From: Gaetbulibacter_A aestuarii
GTDB lineage: Bacteria > Bacteroidota > Bacteroidia > Flavobacteriales > Flavobacteriaceae
Direction: 5' to 3'
Assembly: GCF_039537665.1 (NCBI RefSeq)
Contig: NZ_BAABAY010000002.1
Location: 1 to 64,000, forward strand
Length of the DNA stretch: 64,000 nucleotides
Shown: piece after piece, positions 25,583 through 35,836 of the stretch
Position numbering within the stretch: the stretch's first letter is position 1
Layout: the number at the start of each line of letters is the position of its first letter
The notes under the pieces: model-generated
Databases searched by the model: none
Seen by the model: only the letters and a program-made list of their open reading frames with translations
Told to the model about the DNA's origin: nothing
Made by a program: the position numbers and the translations under genes

Positions 25583-28500
25583 TTAAAATTTTAAATTTAT
25601 TCCTAACGTATAGGATTGTTGTCTTGGATATACTCCCAGGTCAACACCTGGCGCTAAGGTATTTGCTCCTAAAGAGCTAACCTCAGGATCATACCCTGAA
25701 TAATTAGTAATGGTCAACAAGTTCGTTCCTGTTACATATACCTGAATAGAGGAAAATCCTAAATTATTTGATGGAATGTTATAACGTATAGATAAACTTT
25801 TCAAGCGTAGGTAACTCCCATCTTCAATCATATAATTACCGGCATCAGGAGATGGTGTATTAATTGAAGGATAAAGAATGTTGTTATGAGGATTCTCTGG
25901 AGTCCACCTATTATTGTACCAATCTACGGTTTGATTTTTATAGGATTCATTATTCAAAAAACCGATATTCGTTATAGTTCTTAAGCAATTAAGGATATCA
26001 TTTCCTACAGATCCCTGAATGAACATATTGATAGAAAAGTTTTTAATAGTAAAATCGTTATTCCAACCAAAAACGTAATCGGGATTGGGATTTCCGATAA
26101 CCGTTTTATCCTCACCATTTATAACCCCGTTACCATCTCTGTCTTGAAGTTTCCAGTGACCCAACTGTCGATCATTGTTTCTTGCTGGTAATGGAGTTCC
26201 TGAGGCTGCGGCTTCATCCAAATCGCTTTGTTGAATAAGCCCTGTAGCAATATATCCCCAAAATAATCCAAATTCTTCTCCTGGTTTATAAATGTTGGCT
26301 CCTCCAATAAAATTAGCACCGATGCCGGGACCAAATATTTCCTCATCTCCTCCTAATTCAAGAACCTTATTCTTATTAAAAGAAATATTAAAAGAGCTAT
26401 TCCAAACAAAATTTTTCTTTTCGATAGCCAACGCACTTAAATTAAATTCGAAACCTTTATTTTCAATACTTCCAAAATTTACAAGCGCTGCTCCAAATCC
26501 TGATTGGGCTGGTAACCGAATAGATTGTAGTAAATCTCGGGTTGTTTTTTTATAATAGTCTGCAGAAAATGTAATTCTATTGTGCAATAATCCTAAGTCA
26601 ATACCAAAATTAGTTTGCTGGGTAGTCTCCCATTTTAAATTAGGATTTTCTACACTAGCAGGGTAATATCCTAATGAAGGGGAATTTCCGACAGGATATT
26701 GGGTTGTTCCATAACGGGCTAATGATTGATAAGGCGCAATAGATTGACTTCCTACTTCTCCATATGAAGCTCGTAATTTTAAATTCGAGATTAATTCACT
26801 GTCCTTTAAAAAATTTTCCTTAGATAATCTCCATCCAACTGCTGCAGAGGGAAAATATCCCCATTTTTCATTTTTCGCAAATCTTGAAGATCCGTCAGCT
26901 CTCACTGTTGCAGTAAGCAAATATTTGTCTTTAAAATTATACTGTCCTCTTAAAAACCCTGACTGTAAAACCGACAAACTTCTACCTGAATTAATGGCGT
27001 TTAAACTAGTTCCTACACCAACATTATCAAGTCCTAATGTTTCGACTTCAAAATTGGAAACATTAGTGCTAAACGAATAGTTGTTGAATTCGCTATACTC
27101 TAAACCAGCTGTAAGTGATACTTTGTGGTTTTTACCAAAGATATTTTCATAATTAAAATAATTACTTACTGTATAATCGTAAGCACGTCCCGCACCAGAA
27201 GTTGCAATACCTACAGTATTGATACCAGGCCCAACAGTTGAAGGATAAAATATTTCAGTTAAATTATTTCTTAAATTAACACCAGCGTTAAGGGTGTAGG
27301 ATAAATTTTTTGTAATAGCGTAATCCACTTTTGTATTAAAAAGAAAATTGGTTTGGAAATTACGGTGCTCCTTTTGAGTTACCTCCAAATAGGGATTATA
27401 AAATTGATATCCTTCATTAGTTAGACCACTATAATCGCGTGAAGGAACCAATGGTTCGGATAATAATGCGTTAGTTACAGGTCCGAGGGAACTGGGGAAT
27501 CCTCTTGTTGCAGAAACTGCTTGATTTCCTTTAGAACTTGCCATTGAAATACCAAAATCGATTTTTAATTTATCATCCAATGCCTCGGCACTTAAATTCG
27601 CACGTACTGTTCCTCGATTATAACGCGAATCTATAATAATACCTTGATCGTCTAAAAAATTAGTAGAAACAAAATAGCGAAAATTGTCAGAACCACCGGA
27701 AACATTAACTGTAGCATCAGTTCTGACACCAGTTCTTAAAATTTCATCTTGCCAATTAAATCCTTGACCCGCATATTGCGATGGATTTGGGAATGGCAAA
27801 GGATTATTTAGTAATTCATTGGCCTCATTTCGATATTCAGCATACTGCACACCATTTAGCATGTCAATTTTTTTTGTAATATTCGAAATGCTGGAGTTAA
27901 AATTAACCTCTATCTTGGTTTTTCCTATTTGTCCTTTTTTCGTTGTTATCATTATAACCCCATTTGAACCTCGAGATCCATAGATAGAAGTTGCGGAGGC
28001 GTCTTTTAAAATTTCTATATTAGAAATTTCTGTTGGGTTAAAAGCAGGCGTTCCATTTATTGGTATTCCATCAACAACATATAGTGGAGCGTTATTTCCA
28101 GAAATGGAATTATTACCCCTAATTCTTATGGAAGCGTTTGACCCTGGTTCACCAGATGCTGAGGTAACAACGACCCCACTAGAACGTCCTTGTAATAATT
28201 GATCTACTGTATTATAAACAGCTTTTTCTAATTCCTTTCCGGAAACGGAACTTACGGACCCAGTGATATCCGTCTTCTTTTGAGAACCATAACCTACCAC
28301 AACAACCTCATCAAGACTCTGTGTGTCCTCTTTCATCACAACATTTACAGTTGCACCACCTGTAACAGGCTTCTCTAATTTAGAAAATCCCACATAAGAA
28401 AAAACTAAAACTTTGGCTCCAGAAGTCAGGACGATTTCAAAATTCCCATCAAAATCGGTGGTTGTACCATTATTTGTTCCCTTTTGTATAATTGTTACCC

Positions 28501-28636
28501 CGGGTAAGGGAGAGCCATCCGAGGATTTAACGGTTCCTTTTACCTTTTCTCCCTGTGCTTGAGCGCCTAGGGCCAGCAGAAGGACGATTAAAAATAATGC
28601 CTTTTTAAGGACAATATTAAATTTTTGATGTTTCAT
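25583..28636 (-). CDS. susC: SusC/RagA family TonB-dependent transporter
   Basis: This 1017-residue outer-membrane transporter has a signal peptide ending GAQAQ. An N-terminal carboxypeptidase-D-like beta-sandwich domain follows (about residues 30-110; VKGTVKSSDGSPLPGVTI). The TonB box region is DEVVVVGYGSQKK, then a plug domain (about 120-230) and a 22-stranded beta-barrel to the C-terminal phenylalanine. With SusD it forms the TonB-powered importer of glycan oligosaccharides. It is the first gene of the minus-strand operon susC-susD-sulfatase. The start ATG at 28636 lies 82 bp from an operator copy, and a second inverted copy serves the divergent operon. It has no N-terminal extension of the FecR-signalling type, so control is probably through the direct-repeat operator rather than an ECF sigma factor. 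Confidence 0.96.
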   Translation of the reverse strand: MKHQKFNIVLKKALFLIVLLLALGAQAQGEKVKGTVKSSDGSPLPGVTIIQKGTNNGTTTDFDGNFEIVLTSGAKVLVFSYVGFSKLEKPVTGGATVNVVMKEDTQSLDEVVVVGYGSQKKTDITGSVSSVSGKELEKAVYNTVDQLLQGRSSGVVVTSASGEPGSNASIRIRGNNSISGNNAPLYVVDGIPINGTPAFNPTEISNIEILKDASATSIYGSRGSNGVIMITTKKGQIGKTKIEVNFNSSISNITKKIDMLNGVQYAEYRNEANELLNNPLPFPNPSQYAGQGFNWQDEILRTGVRTDATVNVSGGSDNFRYFVSTNFLDDQGIIIDSRYNRGTVRANLSAEALDDKLKIDFGISMASSKGNQAVSATRGFPSSLGPVTNALLSEPLVPSRDYSGLTNEGYQFYNPYLEVTQKEHRNFQTNFLFNTKVDYAITKNLSYTLNAGVNLRNNLTEIFYPSTVGPGINTVGIATSGAGRAYDYTVSNYFNYENIFGKNHKVSLTAGLEYSEFNNYSFSTNVSNFEVETLGLDNVGVGTSLNAINSGRSLSVLQSGFLRGQYNFKDKYLLTATVRADGSSRFAKNEKWGYFPSAAVGWRLSKENFLKDSELISNLKLRASYGEVGSQSIAPYQSLARYGTTQYPVGNSPSLGYYPASVENPNLKWETTQQTNFGIDLGLLHNRITFSADYYKKTTRDLLQSIRLPAQSGFGAALVNFGSIENKGFEFNLSALAIEKKNFVWNSSFNISFNKNKVLELGGDEEIFGPGIGANFIGGANIYKPGEEFGLFWGYIATGLIQQSDLDEAAASGTPLPARNNDRQLGHWKLQDRDGNGVINGEDKTVIGNPNPDYVFGWNNDFTIKNFSINMFIQGSVGNDILNCLRTITNIGFLNNESYKNQTVDWYNNRWTPENPHNNILYPSINTPSPDAGNYMIEDGSYLRLKSLSIRYNIPSNNLGFSSIQVYVTGTNLLTITNYSGYDPEVSSLGANTLAPGVDLGVYPRQQSYTLGINLKF

Positions 28637-28718
28637 AATTAGTTAGTTAAATTTTTTAAAAATGATTCGTTTAATTGGTATTTGTGAAACAATATTAAAT
28701 AAAGGAATGAAAGAGTGC

Positions 28719-28735
28719 ATCCTGTACAATACTGC
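28719..28735 (-). promoter_or_regulatory. Direct-repeat operator, susC copy
   Basis: Read on the minus strand: GCAGTAT-TGT-ACAGGAT, 82 bp upstream of susC. The core is also framed by GTGCA and TGCAC (28715-28737). It is identical over the 17 bases to the divergent copy at 28801, in mirror orientation. Confidence 0.75.
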
Positions 28736-28800
28736 ACCGTGATGATTAGTCCTGATGGTTTGTTGATTAATTTTCATTTTTCAAGAACAATTTCCATAAT

Positions 28801-28817
28801 GCAGTATTGTACAGGAT
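28801..28817 (+). promoter_or_regulatory. Direct-repeat operator, divergent PUL operon copy
   Basis: GCAGTAT-TGT-ACAGGAT on the plus strand, 63 bp upstream of the sulfatase ATG at 28881. Together with the susC copy it forms an inverted pair separated by 65 bp, arranged so that each motif faces the gene it would control. Confidence 0.75.
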
Positions 28818-28880
28818 GATGGTTTGCAACATTTTAATTTAATTTGAATCTTGAACTCATTTATAGATGTAACTTGAAAG

Positions 28881-30278
28881 ATGAAACCCTGGAATAAAAT
28901 TGTCTTAGTTTTTAGTATTTTGGTAGCATTAATATTTTCTTGCCAATCCAAAAATAAAAATTCAAAAAATAATAATGAATCCAAGCGCCCTAATATTATA
29001 TTTCTTCTAACAGATGACCAAAGATGGGATGCGTTGGGTGCTATGGGTAATACCATAATTAGCACACCTCATTTAGATAGTTTGGCTCACCATGGATTTC
29101 TTTTTAAAAATGCTTACGTTACAACGTCGATTTGTTGTGTAAGTAGAGCAAGTATTTTGAGTGGACAATATGAGTCAAGACATGGAATTAATGATTTTAA
29201 TACGAGCTTTTCAAAAAAGGCATTTTTAAAAACATATCCTGCTTTATTAAAGAATGAGGGATATACTGTTGGTTTTATCGGAAAATATGGTGTTGGAGCA
29301 CCGTATAATCAACCCAAGGATTTTTTTGATTATTGGGCCTGTACAAATAAACATCAACCCGATTATGATAACGTAACTCGAAAAGGAAATTACATTCATT
29401 ACACAGATATTGTTGGAAACGACATAAATAGTTTTTTAAATTCTATCAACACAAAAAAGCCATTTTGTCTTTCTGTAAGTTTTAAAGCTCCACATGTTCA
29501 AGATAATGATCCTCGGCAATTTATTCCCAAGAAAGAGTATTCAGATTTATATAAAACGGATTCAATTTCGTTACCCGAAACTGTCAAGGAGAAATATTGG
29601 GATGCGTTTCCAGCATTTTTTAAAACCAATAAAAATATAGGCAGAATAAGATGGAAAAAACGTTTTAATTCTTACAGTGCTTTTAAGAAGAGTGTGAAAA
29701 ATTATTACAGATTAATAACTGGTGTGGATGACGTTATTGGGAATCTTCTATCCGAGCTCAAGGCAAAACAAATTGATAAAAATACGGTGATTATCCTATT
29801 AGGAGATAATGGTATGTTTTTGGGTGAGCATGGTTTGGCCGGGAAATGGTATGGGTATGAAGAATCCATCAGAGTTCCCTTAATTATTTATGACCCCAGA
29901 ATTTCCCAGAGAGGTAAAGTAATAAATAAGATAGCTTTAAACATTGACATTGCTCCTACAATATTGGGCCTTGCCAATATGCCAATTCCTGACAGTATTC
30001 AAGGTGTCAATTTGATGGAATATATTAAAAAGGATCAGGGTAGACCTGATTTCTTTTATGAGCATACATTTCTGCATTCACCTGCCATTCCTAACTCTGA
30101 AGGGGTAGTAAGTGAAAATTTTAAATACCTTAACTACATTGAACACAATTATGAGGAGCTTTTTGATCTAAAAAAAGATCCTAATGAAACAACTAATTTG
30201 GTTAATGATCCGCAGTATCGTGATACCTTGTTGCTCGAAAGAAAACGTTACAGTGCTTTAAAAGAGCAGGTAAAATAA
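28881..30278 (+). CDS. Sulfatase (S1 family) with variant CCVSR motif, lipoprotein
   Basis: This 465-residue sulfatase starts the plus-strand PUL operon. The signal peptide ends IFSC. The formylglycine segment reads CCVSR from Cys85; the third position is valine where proline or alanine is usual, so Cys85 should still be the converted residue if the maturation enzyme tolerates this. Metal-site segments are LLTDDQRWD and LLGDNGMFLGEHG. KYGVG replaces the more common KWH segment, so the usual active-site histidine is not obvious there. The GH106 gene follows after 25 bp. The substrate is unknown. It may be an active sulfatase of a less-studied subfamily. Confidence 0.87.
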   Translation: MKPWNKIVLVFSILVALIFSCQSKNKNSKNNNESKRPNIIFLLTDDQRWDALGAMGNTIISTPHLDSLAHHGFLFKNAYVTTSICCVSRASILSGQYESRHGINDFNTSFSKKAFLKTYPALLKNEGYTVGFIGKYGVGAPYNQPKDFFDYWACTNKHQPDYDNVTRKGNYIHYTDIVGNDINSFLNSINTKKPFCLSVSFKAPHVQDNDPRQFIPKKEYSDLYKTDSISLPETVKEKYWDAFPAFFKTNKNIGRIRWKKRFNSYSAFKKSVKNYYRLITGVDDVIGNLLSELKAKQIDKNTVIILLGDNGMFLGEHGLAGKWYGYEESIRVPLIIYDPRISQRGKVINKIALNIDIAPTILGLANMPIPDSIQGVNLMEYIKKDQGRPDFFYEHTFLHSPAIPNSEGVVSENFKYLNYIEHNYEELFDLKKDPNETTNLVNDPQYRDTLLLERKRYSALKEQVK

Positions 30279-30303
30279 ATATTGAATAATACTAAATGTA
30301 AAT

Positions 30304-33300
30304 ATGAAACCATTAAGATCAATCCCTTTTATAATCCCTTTAACTTTTATATGTAGTCTCTTAATTAATTGTACATCCGAAGAACAGCAACAGGTGGATT
30401 ACGGAGCTGTAAAATCAGGTTTTGTTACTCCAAAGCCCGATAATACTCTTTGGTGCTATTGGTATTGGATAGGTGATGATATATCAAAAGAAGGTATTAC
30501 AAAAGATCTCGAGGCTATGAAAAAAGCCGGAATTGGTAGTGCTTTTATAGGTAATATTAATCCTGAGGAAAAAGATGGAAGAGTACCAATGTTGAGTGAG
30601 GATTGGTGGGGTCATATGGTGCACGCTGTTAATGAGGGAAAACGTCTTGGGGTTAACATCGGGGTTTTTAATTGCCCGGGGTGGAGTCAATCTGGAGGTC
30701 CCTGGATAAAAGCAGATATGGCAATGAGACATTTAGTTTATTCTGAAATTAAGGTAGCAGGTGGAAAAAAAATTAATCTTAATCTTAAAAAGCCAACAGC
30801 TATTTTTCAAGATGTTTATGTTTTAGCCTTTCCAACCATAGCCGAAGAAAAAAATATTCTGTCTGATAAAAATGCTGAAATTAAAATATCACCAGAAATA
30901 ACCGACGCAAATTTATTAATTGACCACGATACAACAACTGTAGCGGGATTTCCTTCAAACATTAAAAATTATCAAATAGACATTACTGCAGGCAAGTATT
31001 TTACAGTGAGGAGCTTGCGGATTAAACCTTCAATTGATCCTATAAAATTTAGTTGTGAGGTTTTCGCAAAGATTAAAGGGGAATTTAAATTCATTAAACA
31101 ATTTGATGTAGATCGAAGCAAATTAACTGCAAATGTGGGTCCGGATAAATATGCTCCAATATTAGAGTCGCTTCCCAAAACTCAAGCGCGTCAATTTAGA
31201 CTTAAAATAACCGTAATACCAGGTGTATTTCAATCAGAAACTTATCCGGATAGCAAAGTTTCAAAATGGCATTTAGCTGAAATCACGCTATCTGAGGCAG
31301 CAGGACTAGAAGATTATGCTAATAAAGATTTAGGTAAAATGCACCCGACTCCTTTTCCAAAATGGGATAGCTATTTATGGCCTGAACAACCTAAGGTTTC
31401 GGCGAACCAAAAAATACCGGTAGATCAAGTTATTGATATTAGTGATAAAATGGATTCTCAGGGGAATTTGAATTGGGAGGCTCCAAATGGAAATTGGACA
31501 GTACAACGTTTTGGAATGACGCCAACGGGTACTAAAAACGCACCCGCAGCACCTCAAGGGAAAGGTTATGAAGTCGATAAAGCAAATAAGGAATTTGTAA
31601 AGTATCATTATAAACACTTCATTGGTGAATTATTAAAACGAATACCTGAAGAAAATAAAAGTGCCTTTAAATATGTTGTGGCCGACAGTTACGAAATGGG
31701 TTCAGAAAATTGGACTGATGACTATGAAAAAAGATTTAGATCACAGTTTGGTTACGATCCAAAAAAATATTTACCTGTATTATCTGGAAGAATTGTAGGT
31801 AGTGTTGAAGAATCAAATCGCTTTTTATGGGATTTACGCAGGTCAATTGCTGATGCAGTCGCGTACGATTATGTTGGTGGACTTCGAGAAGCTAGCAATA
31901 AAGATCATTTGAAATTATGGTTAGAGAACTATGGGCACTGGGGATTTCCATCAGAGTTTTTGATGTACGGAGGACAATCTGATTACGTAAGTGGTGAATT
32001 TTGGAATGAGGGAACATTGGGGAATATTGAATGTAAATCAGCTTCATCAGCAGCTCATATCTATGGGAAACCTCAAGTTTCAGCAGAGGCTTTCACTGCG
32101 GCAAATCGTACCTATGTTAGATATCCAGCCCTGCTTAAAAAGAGAGGGGATTGGTCTTATACAGAAGGAATAAACCATTTTGTCTTACACTTATATATAC
32201 ATCAACCTGATGATAATCGTATGCCGGGAGTTAATGCCTGGTTTAGCACTGAGTTTAATCGGCACAACACCTGGTTTAAAAAAGGGAAAGCCTATTTTGA
32301 TTATTTAAGACGATGTCAACATTTATTACAGCAAGGAAATTACGCTGCAGATGTTTGTTATTTCATAGGAGAAAATGCGCCCATTATGACTGGTGTAAGG
32401 AATCCGGAATTACCCAAAGGCTATTCGTACGATTATATTAATGCCGAGGTGATTTTAAAGCGATTAAGTGTTAAGGACGGAAAATTTGTTTTGCCTGATG
32501 GAATGACCTACAGTTTAATGGTATTACCTCCATTGAAAACTATGCGACCTGAATTGCTTACTAAAATTGGAGAATTAGTAAAGGCTGGTGGTAAGATTTA
32601 TGGTCAGGCGCCAGAAAGATCTCCGAGTCTGAAGAATTATCCGGAATGTGATGAAACAGTTAAAGAATTAGCTGATAAAATGTGGAGTAATACCGATGGT
32701 AAAATCAAGAAATTTGGAGATGGCTTTATTGTTAACGGTTTAGAACTACAAGATGCTTTAAAGGAATTACATGTGTACAAAGATGTAGAATTAAATACTG
32801 ATGCCGATGTACTTTGGACACACCGTACAATGCCCGGAATGGAGATTTATTTTATTACAAATCAAACGGATCAAAAAATTTTCTTTACACCATCTTTTAG
32901 GGTAAGTGGTTTAAAACCTCAATTATGGGATGCTGTTACCGGGGAGATAAGAGCCCTAAATGAGTTTACAGAAAAGAATGATCGTACTACAGTTCCTTTA
33001 ACTATGGAGCCTTATCAAAGTTGGTTTATAGTATTCACAAATTCTAAAACTAAAACAACTTCGTATAAAAAGAATTTCCCGAAAACAACGGTAGTTAAAA
33101 CACTTAATGAGTCTTGGCTGGTTAATTTCAAGAATAAATCATTAGGACCTAAAAAATCAGTAGAATTTCCGGAATTAACAGATTGGATAAAAAATGAAAA
33201 TGATAGTATTAAATATTACTCCGGAACCGCAATTTATAAATCAAAGTTTTATTTCCACAAAGAAAATAATGATAAGGATGTTTTCATTGATCTGGGAAAG

Positions 33301-33573
33301 GTAGGCGTTATGGCTTCAGTCAAAATAAATGGTCAAGACATTGGTACGACCTGGATAGCACCATTTCGATTAAAAGCTACCCAAGAGATCAAAGATGGAG
33401 AAAACGAAATTGAGGTCGAGGTTGTAAATGTCTGGAGAAACCGATTAACAGGGGATAAAACACTGCCCGAAAATGAACGAACAACCTGGGTAAATTTGGA
33501 TAATATTACTCCGGGCGAGGCTTTGATTTCATCTGGCTTATTGGGGCCGGTAACCATTGAATCGATCAAATAG
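30304..33573 (+). CDS. GH106 alpha-L-rhamnosidase, lipoprotein
   Basis: This 1089-residue protein has a lipoprotein signal peptide ending LINC. Its N-terminal catalytic region carries the GH106 signature: TLWCYWYWIGDDISKEGI, then DLEAMKKAGIGSAFIG and NCPGWSQSGGPW. Further GH106 segments include DSYEMGSENW and NYGHWGFPSEF. A beta-sandwich accessory domain with KINGQDIGTTW lies near the C-terminus. GH106 enzymes release terminal alpha-L-rhamnose with inversion and need calcium. The gene follows the CCVSR sulfatase and precedes a GH78 homolog and rhaM in one operon, so it would supply free rhamnose once sulfate has been removed. The exact linkage is not readable. Confidence 0.93.
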   Translation: MKPLRSIPFIIPLTFICSLLINCTSEEQQQVDYGAVKSGFVTPKPDNTLWCYWYWIGDDISKEGITKDLEAMKKAGIGSAFIGNINPEEKDGRVPMLSEDWWGHMVHAVNEGKRLGVNIGVFNCPGWSQSGGPWIKADMAMRHLVYSEIKVAGGKKINLNLKKPTAIFQDVYVLAFPTIAEEKNILSDKNAEIKISPEITDANLLIDHDTTTVAGFPSNIKNYQIDITAGKYFTVRSLRIKPSIDPIKFSCEVFAKIKGEFKFIKQFDVDRSKLTANVGPDKYAPILESLPKTQARQFRLKITVIPGVFQSETYPDSKVSKWHLAEITLSEAAGLEDYANKDLGKMHPTPFPKWDSYLWPEQPKVSANQKIPVDQVIDISDKMDSQGNLNWEAPNGNWTVQRFGMTPTGTKNAPAAPQGKGYEVDKANKEFVKYHYKHFIGELLKRIPEENKSAFKYVVADSYEMGSENWTDDYEKRFRSQFGYDPKKYLPVLSGRIVGSVEESNRFLWDLRRSIADAVAYDYVGGLREASNKDHLKLWLENYGHWGFPSEFLMYGGQSDYVSGEFWNEGTLGNIECKSASSAAHIYGKPQVSAEAFTAANRTYVRYPALLKKRGDWSYTEGINHFVLHLYIHQPDDNRMPGVNAWFSTEFNRHNTWFKKGKAYFDYLRRCQHLLQQGNYAADVCYFIGENAPIMTGVRNPELPKGYSYDYINAEVILKRLSVKDGKFVLPDGMTYSLMVLPPLKTMRPELLTKIGELVKAGGKIYGQAPERSPSLKNYPECDETVKELADKMWSNTDGKIKKFGDGFIVNGLELQDALKELHVYKDVELNTDADVLWTHRTMPGMEIYFITNQTDQKIFFTPSFRVSGLKPQLWDAVTGEIRALNEFTEKNDRTTVPLTMEPYQSWFIVFTNSKTKTTSYKKNFPKTTVVKTLNESWLVNFKNKSLGPKKSVEFPELTDWIKNENDSIKYYSGTAIYKSKFYFHKENNDKDVFIDLGKVGVMASVKINGQDIGTTWIAPFRLKATQEIKDGENEIEVEVVNVWRNRLTGDKTLPENERTTWVNLDNITPGEALISSGLLGPVTIESIK

Positions 33574-33630
33574 AGGGTTAAAATTATTGTTACCATAATT
33601 AAAAGATTTAGTTAGATAAATTAATATTAG

Positions 33631-35427
33631 ATGAAAATGAAATCGTTGAAAATGAATTTTAATCATTATATGCTCAAAAACCTAAAAGTTCTAGTATTCA
33701 TAGTTATTACGAATTTCTCAGCTAATGCTCAGTTACCGCCAGTTTTCGGTAATTCGTATATTGGAAAATTTAACCAATCTCAAATGGTTAAAACATATTT
33801 GACTCCGCAAAAAATAATTTGGATGTCGGATTCTACAGGAAATTACATCCAAAATGTTCAATCGCTGTTAAAAAAAGGTAATGGACAAGTGGGGGTTAAC
33901 GATAAGAATTTATGCCGATTAATCAGTAAAGACGAACACAAGCCAAGCATAATTTTGGACTATGGTAAGGAAATAAATGGAGGGGTGAAGATTCAAATGG
34001 GAATAAGGCCGGATAAATCTCCTTTGAAATTGCGTTTAAGGTTTGGTGAATCAGTCGGTGAAACTATGTCTGATGTTGGTGACAAAAAAAATGCTACAAA
34101 TGAGCATTCCTTGCGAGACTTTGTGGTTGAAGTTCCTTGGCTGGGGAGTATTGAGGTCGGAGAAACGGGATTTCGCTTTTTACGAATTGATGTTGTAGAG
34201 GATGGAGAAAATGCACCAATTAAATCTATTGATGCCGCTTTTGTTTACCGGGATATACCATATTTAGGTTCTTTTGAGAGTAATGATGATCGACTTAATG
34301 ATATATGGAGAACTGGTGCCTACACAGTTCACTTAAATATGCAAAACTATTTATGGGATGGCATAAAAAGAGATCGTCTGGTTTGGGTTGGTGATATGCA
34401 TCCTGAGGTAATGACCATTAATACTGTTTTTGGAGAAAATGATGTTGTTAAGAAAAGTCTTGATCTTGCTCGTGACCAATACCCTTTGCCAAATTGGATG
34501 AACGGAATTAGTTCATATTCTATGTGGTGGCTGCTTATCCAAAAAAGCTGGTACGATTATCATGGTGATTTATCATATTTAAAGGAACAAGAGTCCTATA
34601 TGATTGGTCTTTTAAATCAATTAAGCACTTTTATTAATAAAGAAAGTGAAGAGACGTTAAATGGAAATAGGTTTTTAGATTGGCCTACGAGTGAAGATCC
34701 CATTGCAATTCATGCTGGACTTCAGGCATTAATGGTTTTGACTTTCGAAGCCGGGAGTGATATGATGGGCATACTAGGTCACGAAGATCTTCAAATCAAA
34801 TATTATAAAATTTCCAAAAAATTAAAAAGACATGTTCCAAAAGGAAATACTTCAAAGCAAGCCTCGGCCCTTATGGCTTTGGCTGGATTAAAGGACCCAA
34901 AACAAGTAAGCTCAGAAGTATTACTTAAAGATGGAGTGCACCATATGTCAACCTTTTATGGTTATTATATTTTACAAGCCTTGGCAAAGGCCGGTGATTA
35001 TGAAGAGGCTTTAGATGTTATCCGCAAATATTGGGGAGGTATGCTTGATTTGGGTGCTACTACTTTTTGGGAAGATTTCGATATATCTAATGTACCTAAT
35101 TCTGAAAGAATTGATCAATTACCATCTTCAAATAAGTTTGATATTCACGGAGATTTCGGTAAATACTGTTATGTTGGGTATAGGGGTAGTCTATGTCATG
35201 GTTGGGCAAGTGGCCCCACCCCATGGCTGACACATTATGTTCTGGGGATTCAAGTGTCAGATGGAGGAAATACTATTAAGATTGCGCCTCATTTAGGAGA
35301 TCTAAAATGGGTAAAAGGAACATTTCCAACAAAATATGGTATACTTAAGGTTTATCATGAAAAAGGATTAGCAGGTGAAGTAAAAACTACAATAGAAGCG
35401 CCTGAAGGCTTGAATATTTTAAAATAA
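33631..35427 (+). CDS. GH78-like alpha-L-rhamnosidase, secreted
   Basis: This 598-residue protein ends the hydrolase pair of the operon. The cleaved signal peptide ends SANAQ; an internal ATG at 33670 gives a more usual signal length. A beta-sandwich N-terminal part leads to an (alpha/alpha)6 barrel. The segment DGIKRDRLVWVGDMHPE from residue 243 corresponds to the DCPQRDRLGWTGD motif of GH78, which carries catalytic acidic residues. It is shorter than many GH78 enzymes because the extra N-terminal sandwich domains are missing. It would cleave alpha-L-rhamnosyl linkages in the periplasm. The rhaM gene follows after only 8 bp. Confidence 0.85.
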   Translation: MKMKSLKMNFNHYMLKNLKVLVFIVITNFSANAQLPPVFGNSYIGKFNQSQMVKTYLTPQKIIWMSDSTGNYIQNVQSLLKKGNGQVGVNDKNLCRLISKDEHKPSIILDYGKEINGGVKIQMGIRPDKSPLKLRLRFGESVGETMSDVGDKKNATNEHSLRDFVVEVPWLGSIEVGETGFRFLRIDVVEDGENAPIKSIDAAFVYRDIPYLGSFESNDDRLNDIWRTGAYTVHLNMQNYLWDGIKRDRLVWVGDMHPEVMTINTVFGENDVVKKSLDLARDQYPLPNWMNGISSYSMWWLLIQKSWYDYHGDLSYLKEQESYMIGLLNQLSTFINKESEETLNGNRFLDWPTSEDPIAIHAGLQALMVLTFEAGSDMMGILGHEDLQIKYYKISKKLKRHVPKGNTSKQASALMALAGLKDPKQVSSEVLLKDGVHHMSTFYGYYILQALAKAGDYEEALDVIRKYWGGMLDLGATTFWEDFDISNVPNSERIDQLPSSNKFDIHGDFGKYCYVGYRGSLCHGWASGPTPWLTHYVLGIQVSDGGNTIKIAPHLGDLKWVKGTFPTKYGILKVYHEKGLAGEVKTTIEAPEGLNILK

Positions 35428-35435
35428 AATATAAG

Positions 35436-35750
35436 ATGATAAGAAAAGCTTTTAAAATGAGGGTTTATCCCAACGAAACCGAAGAATATTTTAAAAGGCA
35501 CAACCCTATTTGGAAATCATTAGAAGATACACTCAGGAAAAATGGAGTTAAAAATTATAGTATTTTTTTAGATGAGGAAACCAACATTTTATTTGGTTAT
35601 GCGGAAATTGAATCTGAAACGGCCTGGGAGGCTATTTCAGATACTGATATATGCAGAAAATGGTGGGATCATATGGCAGATATTATGGATACCAATTCCG
35701 ATAATAGCCCTGTATCAAAGGACTTAAAAGAGGTTTTTCACTTAGATTAA
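35436..35750 (+). CDS. rhaM: L-rhamnose mutarotase
   Basis: This 104-residue protein has the full length of the RhaM/RhaU family and the family's segments: MRVYPNETEEYFKRHNPIW near the N-terminus and a KWWDHMADIM segment with the conserved tryptophans and histidine. It interconverts alpha- and beta-L-rhamnose so that the anomer released by the rhamnosidases matches that used by the isomerase. It has no signal peptide, so it works in the cytoplasm. It sits between the GH78 gene and a sulfatase in the PUL rather than in the rha operon. This is direct evidence that rhamnose is a main product of this PUL. Confidence 0.93.
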   Translation: MIRKAFKMRVYPNETEEYFKRHNPIWKSLEDTLRKNGVKNYSIFLDEETNILFGYAEIESETAWEAISDTDICRKWWDHMADIMDTNSDNSPVSKDLKEVFHLD

Positions 35751-35836
35751 TGTCAAAGCAATTTTACTTATTCTAGTTTAGCATATTGAATCGCATAAAA
35801 ATTTATTCTATAAATAAAAATTTCAAACTTAAAATT

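Noticed and set aside
28837..28850. Bacteroidetes -33/-7 promoter for the plus-strand PUL operon
   Set aside because: TTTG and TAATTTG are present but about 13 bp apart, less than the usual 19-21 bp, so the match is probably chance in AT-rich DNA.
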